The translations under genes were made by a program, and so were the position numbers. The notes beneath the pieces were generated by a model. That model was given only the letters and a program-made list of their open reading frames with translations, did no database searches and was not told where the DNA came from. DNA of 40,021 nucleotides from an uncultured Aquimonas sp. (lineage in GTDB: Bacteria; Pseudomonadota; Gammaproteobacteria; Xanthomonadales; Xanthomonadaceae). This document shows positions 25,110-33,981 of this stretch, one piece after another (within the stretch, counting starts at the first letter, position 1; each line of letters opens with the position of its first letter). The stretch is taken from positions 1 to 40,021 of the forward strand of contig NZ_CALART010000113.1 in NCBI RefSeq assembly GCF_937888285.1, given 5' to 3'.

Positions 25110-26168
25110 TCAGGCCGGCTGCGCCGCAAGGGCCTGGGTGGTGGTGATGAAGTCCTGCATGCGCTGCTTCGCCGCACCCGAGGCGATCGCCGCGCGCGCA
25201 AGCGCGATGCCCTCGGCGATGCTGCCGGCCACATCCGCTGCGTACAGGGCCGCGCCCGCGTTCAGGCAGACGATGTCCTGGGCCACGCCCGGCTGGCCGT
25301 CCAGCGCTTCGATCACGCGCGCCATCGACTCGGTCGCATCGGCCACCTGCAGATTGCGCGAGGACGCCATCTGCAGGCCGAAGTCCTCGGGCTCGATCTC
25401 GTACTCGCGCACCACGCCATCGCGGAGTTCGCCGACCAGGGTGGCCGCGCCCAGCGAGATCTCGTCCATGCCGTCGCGGCCGTAGACCACCAGCGCATGC
25501 CTGGCGCCCAAGCGCTGCAGCACGCGCACCTGGATACCGACCAGATCGGGATGGAACACCCCCATCAGGATGTTCGGCGCGCCTGCCGGATTGGTCAGCG
25601 GCCCCAGGATGTTGAAGATCGTGCGCACGCCCATCTCTCGGCGCACGGGGGCGACGTTCTTCATCGCCGGGTGGTGGATCGGCGCGAACATGAAGCCGAT
25701 GCCGATCTCCTCGATGCAGCGCGCCACCTGCGCCGGCTGCAGGTCGATGCGCGCGCCCAGCGCCTCCAGCACGTCGGCGCTGCCGGACTTCGACGACACG
25801 CTGCGGTTGCCGTGCTTGGCGACGCGGCCACCGGCCGCGGCCACGACGAACATGCTGGCGGTGCTGATGTTGAAGCTGTGCGCGCCGTCGCCGCCGGTGC
25901 CGACGATGTCGACGAAGTTCGGATACTCGGGCACCTCGACCTTGGCCGAGAGCTCGCGCATCACCACCGCAGCACCGGTGATCTCGCCGATGGTTTCCTT
26001 CTTGACGCGCAGGCCGGTGAGGATGGCCGCAGCCATCACCGGCGAGACCTCGCCGCGCATGATCTGCCGCATCAGGTCGATCATCTCGTCGTGGAAGATC
26101 TCGCGATGCTCGATGGTGCGCTGGAGCGCGGCCTGCGGGGTGATGCTCAGCGTGCGTGCTGCCTGCAT
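25110..26168 (-). CDS. trpD: Anthranilate phosphoribosyltransferase
   Basis: 352-aa enzyme that joins PRPP to anthranilate. The PRPP-binding GTGGDGAHSFNIST motif and the downstream KHGNRSVSSKSGSADVLEALG are diagnostic, as is FMFAPIHHPAMKNV. Two in-frame ATGs lie at 26174 and 26168. AAAGG is 1 nt from the first and 7 nt from the second, so 26168 (MQAARTLSI) is preferred. It is 22 bp after trpG in the usual trpG-trpD order, and these are encoded as separate proteins, not a fusion. Confidence 0.96.
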   Translation of the reverse strand: MQAARTLSITPQAALQRTIEHREIFHDEMIDLMRQIMRGEVSPVMAAAILTGLRVKKETIGEITGAAVVMRELSAKVEVPEYPNFVDIVGTGGDGAHSFNISTASMFVVAAAGGRVAKHGNRSVSSKSGSADVLEALGARIDLQPAQVARCIEEIGIGFMFAPIHHPAMKNVAPVRREMGVRTIFNILGPLTNPAGAPNILMGVFHPDLVGIQVRVLQRLGARHALVVYGRDGMDEISLGAATLVGELRDGVVREYEIEPEDFGLQMASSRNLQVADATESMARVIEALDGQPGVAQDIVCLNAGAALYAADVAGSIAEGIALARAAIASGAAKQRMQDFITTTQALAAQPA

Positions 26169-26190
26169 GGTCATGCCTTTCGTCTGCAGC

Positions 26191-26787
26191 TCAGGCGGCG
26201 CGCGCGGCGGGCCGGCCGAGGAAGTTCGCCAGCAGGGCGTGGCCGTGCTGGGTGAGGATGGACTCGGGATGGAACTGCACGCCTTCGATCGGCAGCTCGC
26301 GGTGGCGCAGGCCCATGATCTCCTCGACCGAGCCGTCTTCGTTCTCGGTCCAGGCGGTGACTTCGAGGCACTCCGGCAGGCTGGCCTGCTCCACCACCAG
26401 CGAGTGGTAGCGCGTGGCCTCGAAGGGCGAAGGCAGGCCGGCGAACACACCCAGTCCGCGGTGGTGCACCGGCGACGTCTTGCCGTGCATGATCCGGCTG
26501 GCGCGGATCACCCGGCCGCCAAAGGCCTGGCCGATGCTCTGGTGTCCGAGGCAGACGCCAAGAATCGGAATGCGTGCGCCTAGGCGCTCGATCACTTCGA
26601 GCGAGACCCCGGCCTCGTTCGGCGTGCACGGCCCGGGCGAGATCACGATGCGCGCGGGCTGCAGCGCGGCGATGGCATCGACATCGAGCTGGTCGTTGCG
26701 GATCACCTGGACCTGCTCGCCCAGCTCGCCGAAGTACTGCACGAGGTTGTAGGTAAAGCTGTCGTAGTTGTCGATCATCAGCAGCAT
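26191..26787 (-). CDS. trpG: Anthranilate synthase component II (glutamine amidotransferase)
   Basis: 198-aa class I glutamine amidotransferase that delivers ammonia to TrpE. The triad is visible: Cys79 in GVCLGHQSIGQ, and His173 and Glu175 in FHPES. The N-terminus MLLMIDNYDSFTYNLVQYF and the oxyanion region VISPGPCTP are typical. TrpE is not in the window. The same protein may serve aminodeoxychorismate synthase, as in other bacteria with one subunit, which cannot be decided here. The ATG at 26787 matches the family; the longer frame to 27084 extends into the neighbouring reductase. Confidence 0.95.
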   Translation of the reverse strand: MLLMIDNYDSFTYNLVQYFGELGEQVQVIRNDQLDVDAIAALQPARIVISPGPCTPNEAGVSLEVIERLGARIPILGVCLGHQSIGQAFGGRVIRASRIMHGKTSPVHHRGLGVFAGLPSPFEATRYHSLVVEQASLPECLEVTAWTENEDGSVEEIMGLRHRELPIEGVQFHPESILTQHGHALLANFLGRPAARAA

Positions 26788-26936
26788 GGGCTGCTCCGTG
26801 CATGCGTGGAGGCGTGGGCGGCGAGGTACGCCCGACCGCGCGGGGCGCACAGGATAGCGGCAGCGGGCGCGGGCGCTTGCGACGCTTTCTCCCGCCGCCC
26901 GCTGCGCCCGCGCGGCGTGGCCGATCCGATCCGCGC

Positions 26937-27908
26937 TCAGCGCGCGAACACCGCCTCGATGCGGGCGATGTCGGCTTCGTGCAGGCGCTGGTGCAGCTCG
27001 ATCGCGCCCAGGTTGTCCGCAAGCTGGGTCGGCTTGGAGGCGCCGAGGATCACGCTCGACACCTGCGGGTTGGCCACACACCACGCGATCGCCAGCTGGG
27101 CCGGCGTGGCCTGGAACTCCGCGGCCAGCGCGACGAACTCACGCAGCTGGCGACGACGGCGCTCGGGCTCTTCTTCGAGCGTGCGCGACAGCCATTCGTA
27201 GCCGGGCGCGGTGAAGCGGCTGTCGGCGGGTACGCCGTCGAGGTACTTGCCGGTGAGCAGGCCCGAAGCCAGCGGCGACCACACGGTGGTGCCCATGCCG
27301 AGCTCGCTGCACAGCGGCGCGTATTCGAGCTCGACGCGCTCGCGGTGCAGCAGGTTGTACTGCGGCTGCTCGACGCTGGGCGCGTGCAGATGCTGCGCGC
27401 GGGCGATGCGATGGGCCTCGCGGATCAGCTCGGCCGGCCACTCCGAGGTGCCCCAGTAGAGCACCTTGCCCTGGCGGATCAGCGCGTCCATCGCCAACAC
27501 GGTTTCATCAACCGGGGTCTCGGGGTCGGGGCGATGGCAGAAGTACAGATCGAGGTAGTCGACATGCAGGCGCTTCAGCGCGGCGTGGCAGGCCTCGGTG
27601 ACGTGCTTGCGCGACAGGCCCATCTGGGTGGGCCGCGGATTGTCGACGCTGCCCCACAGCACCTTGCTCGACACGCACCAGGCATCGCGCGGCAGACGCA
27701 GGTCGGCGATCACGTCGCCCATCAGGCGCTCGGCCTCGCCCTTGGCATAGACCTCGGCGTTGTCGAAGAAATTGATGCCGGCGTCGTAGGCCTGGGCGAT
27801 CAGGTTGCGCGCCTCGCTGCGCCCGACGCGCCCGCCGAAGGTGACCCAGGCGCCGAAGGACAGCACAGAGAGCTTGAGGCCGGTCGAGCCCATGCGGCGG
27901 TAGAGCAT
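26937..27908 (-). CDS. Aldo/keto reductase (Kv-beta/YghZ-like)
   Basis: 323-aa NAD(P)H-dependent oxidoreductase, TIM-barrel fold. The catalytic tetrad is present: D49 and Y54 (FFDNAEVYAKGEAE), K82 (VSSKVLWG) and H125 (LYFCHRPDP). The N-terminal MLYRRMGSTGLKLSVLSFGAW and the C-terminal SSVILGASKPTQLADNL (NADP-binding) fit the AKR6/Kv-beta-like branch. Natural substrate unknown. It is the first gene in the direction of the trp operon, about 150 bp upstream of trpG; whether it shares a transcript is not clear. Confidence 0.9.
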   Translation of the reverse strand: MLYRRMGSTGLKLSVLSFGAWVTFGGRVGRSEARNLIAQAYDAGINFFDNAEVYAKGEAERLMGDVIADLRLPRDAWCVSSKVLWGSVDNPRPTQMGLSRKHVTEACHAALKRLHVDYLDLYFCHRPDPETPVDETVLAMDALIRQGKVLYWGTSEWPAELIREAHRIARAQHLHAPSVEQPQYNLLHRERVELEYAPLCSELGMGTTVWSPLASGLLTGKYLDGVPADSRFTAPGYEWLSRTLEEEPERRRRQLREFVALAAEFQATPAQLAIAWCVANPQVSSVILGASKPTQLADNLGAIELHQRLHEADIARIEAVFAR

Positions 27909-28302
27909 GCGGGAAATCCTGCGAGTGGGGCGGCGGCACAGGATAGCGGGCCGGGGTGAAGGCAGCGGGTAAGGCGATGGGTGCGGCGCAGGCGGTCGGA
28001 TGAACGCCGTATCCAGTCGTGGAGAGAGGATCGACGCGACCGCGCGCGACGACGCGAGGCGCGATCTGCCGTGATGCGATGGGCGTGTTGTTGCGCGATG
28101 CGATCAGGATCGGGGCGGCGCAGGCAGGCGCCTCCACACCGGGGACGGATGTGCAGGCCACGGTGGGCCGGGGCCCACCCTATGCCGGCCTTTGCCCTTC
28201 GCTCTTCGCTCTTTGCGAATCCCCAATCCCGAATCCCCACAATCCCGAATAAAGAAAGGGCGCCCCCGCAGGGCCGCCCCTTCGCATCGCTGTGCCTCAG
28301 GC
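27909..28302. other. Gene-free gap with dispersed repeats
   Basis: No credible gene. It contains the second GGTGGGCC palindrome (28161-28186; the first is at 132-159), a GAATCCC run (28215-28250; compare 2045-2090) and a terminator-like hairpin. It also ought to hold the promoter of the minus-strand aldo/keto reductase, which was not identified. Confidence 0.7.
28251..28283 (-). terminator. Terminator-like hairpin after the YdcH-like gene
   Basis: On the minus strand, an imperfect GC-rich stem (AAGGGGCGG with GGCGCCCTT, one bulge) is followed by TCTTTATT. It lies 20 bp past the stop of the small gene at 28303, as expected for a Rho-independent terminator. Confidence 0.55.
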
Positions 28303-28521
28303 TCAATGCGTTCGATGGTGCTCGAACATGCGGGTGAGCTTCTGCTTGGCCTGCAGCTTCTCGCGCTTCATCAGACGCAGGGTGTTGGCATCGACCGGCA
28401 ACACGCCAAGTTCGGCATCCAGGACCTTCTTGTCCAGCTGTCGATGGCGGTGGTAGAGCTGACGGAACTCCGGGTCGGCCTGCATCAGGGTTTCGACTTC
28501 GGGCTGCTGACCTTCGAACAT
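28303..28521 (-). CDS. YdcH/DUF465 small helical protein
   Basis: 72-aa protein of the DUF465 family: long alpha-helical hairpin with FRQLYHRHRQLDKKVLDAE and the C-terminal LKREKLQAKQKLTRMFEHH segment, rich in Lys, Arg, His and Gln. The function of the family is unknown; members are small cytoplasmic proteins. The ATG at 28521 is preceded by GGAGG on the minus strand, which fixes the start and excludes the longer frame to 28656. Confidence 0.88.
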   Translation of the reverse strand: MFEGQQPEVETLMQADPEFRQLYHRHRQLDKKVLDAELGVLPVDANTLRLMKREKLQAKQKLTRMFEHHRTH

Positions 28522-28942
28522 CGCGAATCCTCCGGGGTGGTGGACCGGTCGACGTCGACCGCTGCGACCCCGCCAGCGGCAGGGCCGGGCGTGACGCGAC
28601 GAGTCAGAAAGGGATAAGGGTGCGGACCTCCTGCAGCCCGGCGCGCGCCTGCGCACCGCTTGACGTGAAGAGCTGCAATCCGGGCGCTGCTGCCTGCGGC
28701 ATGCGTGGACGCTCCGGTGCGGAACCGCCGCACCCGAAACCGACCCTACTCCCCCTTTCCCACCCCTTCAAGGGCGCAAGGCCGCAGATTCAGGTGGCCG
28801 GCACGTAGATGAAGTCGGGGGCTTCCTGACCTCACGTCGACGGGGAACTTCGGCGCGTTTGGGCACTCCAGACAGGGTTAGCCAGGCCGCCGGGCTTGCG
28901 GCGTACGGGAACGCCGCGAAATCCTGGGCGGCGAGGCGAGCG

Positions 28943-29560
28943 CCGGCGGATGCGCTGCGCTTATCCGCCCTACGACCGCGGGCGACGCCATGCCGCGAAC
29001 GCAGCCGCAAGCCTTTGGGCGCCGTAGGGTACATAAGCGCAGCGCATGTACCGGAACCTCGCGAACACATCGGAGCTCGCAGAACCTCGCGACCACAGCG
29101 GAGCTCGCAGCAAGACGCTCGCGACCACATCGACGCTGGCTGAAAGCCACCCGGATCCATTCGACCGTGCGGCAAGCCACCGGCGGATGCGCTGCGCTTA
29201 TCCGCCCTACGACCGCGGGCGACGCCATGCCGCGAACGCAGCCGCAAGCCTTTGGGCGCCGTAGGGTACATAAGCGCAGCGCATGTACCGGAACCTCGCG
29301 AACACATCGGAGCTCGCAGAACCTCGCGACCACAGCGGAGCTCGCAGCAAGACGCTCGCGACCACATCGACGCTGGCTGAAAGCCACCCGGATCCATTCG
29401 ACCGTGCGGCAAGCCACCGGCGGATGCGCTGCGCTTATCCGCCCTACGACCGCGGGCGACGCCATGCCGCGAACGCAGCCGCAAGCCTTTGGGCGCCGTA
29501 GGGTACATAAGCGCAGCGCATGTACCGGAATCTCGCGACGGCATCGGAGCTCGCAGAAAG
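28943..29560. repeat. 237-bp tandem repeat array
   Basis: Units begin at 28943, 29180 and 29417 (period 237 bp, near-perfect), with the third diverging after about 140 bp. Each unit contains an inverted pair: the core ATGCGCTGCGCTTAT and its complement about 60 bp later, as in the 22985-23415 cluster. The period is a multiple of 3, so reading frames stay open on both strands across the array, but no real gene is supported. The flanks 28522-28942 and 29561-29662 hold nothing else I can recognise. Confidence 0.9.
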
Positions 29561-29662
29561 AAGCTCACGACTGCATCTGAGCACGCGGCAATCAGCTCGC
29601 GACTACATCGGCGCCCGCAGAACGTAATTCGCCACCACATCGGCGCCGGGGGCCAGCCCGCC

Positions 29663-30616
29663 CTACGGCTTCTCGACCACCACCTCGACCCGGCGATTGC
29701 GGGCGCGGCCTTCGGCGCTGCCGTTGTCGGCGACCGGGCGATCCTTGCCGAGGCCGACCGCGCGCAGGCGGCCGCCGTCCACCCCCTGCTGGATCAGGGC
29801 ATCGCGCACGGCCTCGGCGCGACGCTGCGACAGCACCTGGTTGAGGTTGGCGCTGCCCTGGCTGTCGGTGTGGCCTTCGATCAGCACGCTGGCGCCGGGA
29901 TTGGCATTGATCAGGTCGATGATCTTCTGCAGGTTCTCGCGGGCCTCGGCGCGCAGCTGGCTCTGGCCGCTGGCGAAGGCGTCGCCGGAGATCGTCATTA
30001 CCTGCCCGCGCGCCTCGCTGCGCGCCGTCATGCCCTGCAGCTGCATGCGCAGGCTGTCGGCCGCGGCTGCGGCCAGCTCGGCCTCGCGGCGCGAAAGCTG
30101 CGCTTCCAGCGCCTGCGCCTCGGCCAGGCGTCGCGACTGCTCGGCCTGGGCGGCACTGATCTCGCTGTCGAGTCGCGCGGCCTGTGCTTCTTCCAGCGCA
30201 CGCTGGGTTTCTTCCGCACGCGTCAGGTTCTGCATGCGCAGACGCTCGACCTCGCGCCGGAGCTGCTCGGCATCGCGTCGGCTGGCTTCGAGCAGGATCG
30301 CATCGCGCTCGCGCTCCAGCTGCACGAGCTGGTCGGACAGCATTTCGGTTTCGGCCACCGCGCGGGCGATCTCGATGCGCCGCGCAGCGGCGTATTCGGC
30401 CTGCGGGCGGTTGCGCCGCGAGGCCTCGGCCACCGCCTGCACGGCCACGCGAGCGAGCTCCATTTCAAGCCGTGCGCGTCCGGCGAGGCTGGGCTCGGCC
30501 TCCAGCTCGGCCAGCTCGCCCTGCAGGCGCTGCAGCTCCAGCTCGGGATCGGGGCGCTGGGCCTGCACCGGCAAGGCCAGCGCAAGGCAGAGAAGAACCA
30601 GCCAGAAGCGGCTCAT
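29663..30616 (-). CDS. OmpA-family outer-membrane/periplasmic protein
   Basis: 317-aa protein with signal peptide (MSRFWLVLLCLALALPVQA). A long alpha-helical coiled-coil region (about residues 22-200, rich in Glu, Ala and Arg) is followed by a C-terminal OmpA peptidoglycan-binding domain. The latter shows VLIEGHTDSQGSANLNQVLSQRRAEAVRDALIQQGV and RARNRRVEVVV, with the conserved Asp and Arg that hold diaminopimelate. The layout (DUF4398-like helices plus OmpA domain) suggests a periplasmic or outer-membrane tether to peptidoglycan. The start overlaps the stop of the gene upstream by 4 bp (ATGA), so they are coupled. Confidence 0.88.
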   Translation of the reverse strand: MSRFWLVLLCLALALPVQAQRPDPELELQRLQGELAELEAEPSLAGRARLEMELARVAVQAVAEASRRNRPQAEYAAARRIEIARAVAETEMLSDQLVQLERERDAILLEASRRDAEQLRREVERLRMQNLTRAEETQRALEEAQAARLDSEISAAQAEQSRRLAEAQALEAQLSRREAELAAAAADSLRMQLQGMTARSEARGQVMTISGDAFASGQSQLRAEARENLQKIIDLINANPGASVLIEGHTDSQGSANLNQVLSQRRAEAVRDALIQQGVDGGRLRAVGLGKDRPVADNGSAEGRARNRRVEVVVEKP

Positions 30617-30990
30617 CGCAGACCTCCGTCAAGCAGCTCGCGGCGCAGGCGCGCGTTGTCGTCGCTGCGCGCGCTGACTTCGCTGCGCAGGCGGTTGTTT
30701 CCGGCGCGGGCTTCGGCCAGACGCGCCTCCAGCTCGGCGCGCACCGCCACCGCCTGCGCGTCACGGCGCTTGCGGCGCGCATCCAGGTCACGGGCCTCGT
30801 CCAGCAGCGAGCGCGCCAGCTCCAGCTCGTTGCGGGCGTGCACATCGGCCTGCGCCCGCAGGGCATCGCTCACCGCACGCTCGGCGCGCTGCACTTCGGG
30901 CAGCGGCGCCCGGTTGGACTGGGCGTGGAGCGGAGGCACGAGGCTTGCACCGAGAACCAGCGCAAGGAAACAGAAACGTTGACCTGTCAT
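30613..30990 (-). CDS. DUF4398-like exported helical protein
   Basis: 125-aa exported protein: signal peptide MTGQRFCFLALVLGASLVPPLHA, then an alpha-helical DUF4398-type domain (PEVQRAERAVSDALRAQADVHARNELELARSLLDEARDLD) and further helices. The function is unknown. Its stop overlaps the OmpA-family start, and its helix resembles part of that protein, so the two may act together at the envelope. It is divergent from pilU. Confidence 0.8.
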   Translation of the reverse strand: MTGQRFCFLALVLGASLVPPLHAQSNRAPLPEVQRAERAVSDALRAQADVHARNELELARSLLDEARDLDARRKRRDAQAVAVRAELEARLAEARAGNNRLRSEVSARSDDNARLRRELLDGGLR

Positions 30991-31142
30991 ATCATCCGGC
31001 GTTCAGAGGGGGCGCCCTGGGGCGCACCCGGGTTGACCTTCGCCTTGAGCGGCGATCCCAGCATCACGCGGCAGCCGAAAGGCCTGAAGCCCAAGGGCTT
31101 CGCTCGGCAGCACGCACACCCACACACAAGGGGAGCAGCTTC

Positions 31143-32294
31143 ATGGATATCGGCTACTTTCTCAAGCTGATGACCGAGAAAAACGCGTCCGACATGTTTC
31201 TGACCACGGGCGCACCGGTCAACATCAAGGTCGAAGGCAAGCTGTATCCGCTGGGCAATACCGGCCTGCCGGCCGGCATGGTCAAGAAGATCGCCTACTC
31301 GCTGATGGACGAAGGCCAGGTGCCGGCCTTCGAGCGCGACCTCGAGCTCAACATGGCGATCGCCGTGAAGGACGCCGGCCGCTTCCGCATCAACGTGTTC
31401 AAGCAGCGCGGCGAAGTCGGCATGGTGATCCGCGCGATCAAGAGCGAGATTCCCACCGTCGACCAGCTCAAGCTGCCGCCGGTGCTGAAGGATCTGGTCA
31501 TGGAAGCGCGCGGCCTGATCCTGGTCGTCGGCTCCACCGGCTCGGGCAAGTCGACCAGCCTCGCGGCGATGATCGACCACCGCAACAGCAGCAGTTCGGG
31601 CCACATCCTCACCATCGAAGACCCGATCGAGTTCCTGCACCGCCACAAGAAGTCCATCGTCAACCAGCGTGAGGTCGGCCTCGACACCCACGCCTTCGCC
31701 AACGCGCTGAAGAACGCCATGCGTGAAGCGCCGGACGTGATCCTGATCGGCGAAATCCTCGACGCCACCACCATGGAATCGGCGATCGCCTTTGCCGAAA
31801 CCGGCCACCTGTGCCTGGCGACCCTGCACTCCAACAACGCCGACCAGACGCTCGAGCGCATCCTCAACTTCTTCCCGGAATCCGCGCACAAGAACGTGCT
31901 GATGAACCTGGCGCTGAACCTCAAGGCCGTGATCAGCCAGCGCCTGGTCACCGGCGTCGACGGCAAGCGCCTGCCGGCGGTGGAGATCCTGGTCAACACA
32001 CCGCTGATCCGCGACATGATCCGCCGCGGCCAGGTGCATGAAGTCAAGGAAGCAATGGAGCGATCGCTGCAGGAAGGCATGCAGACCTTCGACCAGGCCC
32101 TGTACCGCCTCTACAAGGAAGGCAAGATCGAGCTCGAGGAAGCCCTGCGCAAGGCCGACTCGCGCGACGGACTGTCACTGAAGATCCGCCTGTCCGAAGG
32201 CGGCACGGACGAGCACGACCCCTACGAAGACACCTTCCACGCCGCCCCCGCCGCGCGCGCCAGCTCGGACGGCGGCGGCTTGAACTTCAGCTGA
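31143..32294 (+). CDS. pilU: Type IV pilus retraction ATPase PilU
   Basis: 383-aa hexameric ATPase of the PilT/PilU group that helps pilus retraction in twitching motility. Walker A GSTGSGKST is at residues 130-138, an Asp box HILTIEDPIEF at 154-164, Walker B VILIGE at about 199-204, and a His box ETGHLCLATLHS at 219-230. The block SNNADQTLERILNFFPESAHKNVLMNLALNLKAVISQRLV is PilU-like and unlike PilT. The ATG at 31143 follows AAGGGGAG. The upstream in-frame extension to 30945 is antisense to the DUF4398 gene and rejected. PilT itself is not in the window. Confidence 0.92.
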   Translation: MDIGYFLKLMTEKNASDMFLTTGAPVNIKVEGKLYPLGNTGLPAGMVKKIAYSLMDEGQVPAFERDLELNMAIAVKDAGRFRINVFKQRGEVGMVIRAIKSEIPTVDQLKLPPVLKDLVMEARGLILVVGSTGSGKSTSLAAMIDHRNSSSSGHILTIEDPIEFLHRHKKSIVNQREVGLDTHAFANALKNAMREAPDVILIGEILDATTMESAIAFAETGHLCLATLHSNNADQTLERILNFFPESAHKNVLMNLALNLKAVISQRLVTGVDGKRLPAVEILVNTPLIRDMIRRGQVHEVKEAMERSLQEGMQTFDQALYRLYKEGKIELEEALRKADSRDGLSLKIRLSEGGTDEHDPYEDTFHAAPAARASSDGGGLNFS

Positions 32295-32325
32295 GCCCTA
32301 CCGCTCGCCGCACGGCCCAATCCTG

Positions 32326-32840
32326 TCGCCCCCGCGAAGGCGGGGGCCCAGCAGGGTCTCGCGCCGCGCCTTCGCTCAACGCGGCGCTACCGCGCCGCTG
32401 CCCCGATCCAACGGATTCGGCAAGCTCGTCGCCCCCGCGCAGGCGGGGGCCCAGCAGGGTCTCGCGCAGCGCCTTCGCTCAACGCGGCGCTACCACACCG
32501 CTACCCCCGATCCAACGGATTCGACAAGCTCGTCGCCCCCGCGGAGGCGGGGCCCAGCAGGGTCTCGCACAGCGCGTTCGCTCAACGCGGCGCTACCGCG
32601 CTGCTACCCCCGATCCAACGGATGCGACAAGCTCGTCGCCCCCGCGAAGGAGGGGCCCAGCAGGGTCTCGCACAGCGCGTTCGCTGAACGCGGCGCTACC
32701 GCGCCGCTACCCCCGATCCAACGGATTCGACAAGCTCGTCGCCCCCGCGAAGGCGGGGGCCCAGCAGGGATCTCGCACCACGCCCCCGCTGAACGCGGCG
32801 CAAGCACGCCGCTACCCCCGATCCAAGGGACTCCGCACCG
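32326..32840. repeat. Five tandem repeats of about 104 bp ending in intI
   Basis: Units start at 32326, 32429, 32533, 32636 and 32739 (103-104 bp, imperfect). Each opens with a CCCCCGCGAAGGCGGGGG-type hairpin and ends with a GATCCAACGGATTCGACAAG-like segment. The last unit runs into the 3' end of intI: the integrase codons for SPLDRG plus stop match the repeat segment, so repeats and gene end share sequence. It fills the gap between pilU and the integrase. Confidence 0.9.
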
Positions 32841-33807
32841 CCAGCCCACCCCGATTCAGCACGTGGGTGTAGATCTGCGTGGTACTGACATCGCTGTGCC
32901 CCAGCAGCTCCTACACCGTGCGGATGTCGTAGCCGTCCTCGATCAGGTGAGTCGCGAAGCTGTGGCGGAAGGTGTGGCAGCTGGCATGCTTGTCCACGCC
33001 TGCACGAACGACAGCCGCACGCACCGCCTTCTGCACCCCGGACTCGTGCAGATGATGCCGGCCGACGTGCCCGCTGCGCGGGTCCTGTGAACGCTGACCG
33101 GCGGGGAACACGAACTGCCAGCGCCACTCGGTGGAAGCCATGGGACTCTTGCGGGCAAACGCATTCGGCAACAGCACCCGCCCCTGACCCAGCCCAAGTT
33201 CGCGCTCGTGCAACTGACACACTGTTGCCAGATGCAGCTGCAGGGGCTCGAGCATCGGCTGCGCGAGCATGGTGCGCCGGTCCTTGCCACCCTTGCCCTG
33301 GCGCACCGTGAGCTCCAAGCGCGTCAGATCCAGATCCAGCACGCGCAGCCGCAGCGCTTCAAGCAGTCGCAGGCCGCTGCCATACAGCAGCCCACACACC
33401 AGCCAATGCACGCCCGCCAGCTGCTCCAACACCCGCCGCACCTCGTCGCGGGTCAGCACCTCCGGCACCCGCTCGGGCCGCTTGGCGCGGCGTATGTCGT
33501 CCATCCAGGGCAACTCGATGCCAAGCACCTCGCGATACAGGAACAGCAGCGCCGACAAGGCCTGGTTCTGCGTTGACGCCGCCACCTGATGCTTCGAGGC
33601 CAGCAGTGTCAGAAACGCCTCGACCTCGGGAGCCCCTATCTCGCGCGGGTGGCGCATGCCGTTGCTGCGAATGAAACGAACGATCCAGCCGCAGTACGCC
33701 TCTTCGGTGCGCAGGGCCAACCCCAGCCGGCGGATGCGATCCCGCACCTGATCCATAAGTCGCGGCGCGCCGCTTGCGTGCGCCCCCTGCCGATGCGACG
33801 ATCCCAT
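32812..33807 (-). pseudogene. intI: Integron integrase with in-frame stop codon
   Basis: Tyrosine recombinase of the integron class (attI x attC recombination). Residues 1-298 are intact: N-terminal SAM-like domain (LMDQVRDRIRRLGLALRTEEAY), catalytic Arg147 (GSGLRLLEALRLRV), Lys175, the IntI-specific extra helix (TEWRWQFVFPAGQRS...GHVGRHHLHESGVQKAV) and the HTFRH box (H278, R281). Codon 299 is TAG (32911-32913) where homologues have CAG in RTVQELLGHSD. Reading through gives QELLGHSDVSTTQIYTHVL, so H304 and nucleophile Y313 (32869-32871) lie after the stop. The gene should be inactive unless suppressed. The start at 33807 has GGAGG 7 nt upstream. It is divergent from the cassettes. Confidence 0.92.
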
Positions 33808-33967
33808 CGCCCTGCCTCCAGCCCCATCAAAAGCCGCCAGATTAGGCCGACGTGATAGGCGGAACAGTCGGCGCAAGGCTCTGATTGGCGTAGGAAATTT
33901 CTTAGGCCCGCGCGCGCAGCTCCAGATTATGCGGCGGTGTTATCACGACGGTTTCCGTCTAATTGTA

Positions 33968-33974
33968 GTTAGAC
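33968..33974 (+). other. Candidate attI recombination core (GTTAGAC)
   Basis: The 7-base core GTTAGAC, matching the integron consensus GTTRRRY, lies between the integrase start and the first cassette gene and marks the attI/cassette junction. The full attI extends to its left, but the other integrase-binding boxes could not be defined. No convincing Pc promoter or LexA box was found in 33808-33967. Confidence 0.7.
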
Positions 33975-33981
33975 CTCTGAC

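Noticed and set aside
28768..29640. 290-aa minus-strand frame with 79-residue internal repeats
   Set aside because: Produced by the 237-bp non-coding tandem array; the repeated RRADKRSASA-type peptides come from palindromic intergenic elements, not a protein.
32326..32840. Possible CRISPR array
   Set aside because: Units of 103-104 bp are contiguous and repeat over their entire length; there are no spacers, and no cas genes are nearby.
33808..33967. Cassette promoter Pc, integrase promoter and LexA box
   Set aside because: Hexamers of moderate quality can be found, but none has good spacing and match on either strand, and no CTGT-N8-ACAG palindrome is visible.
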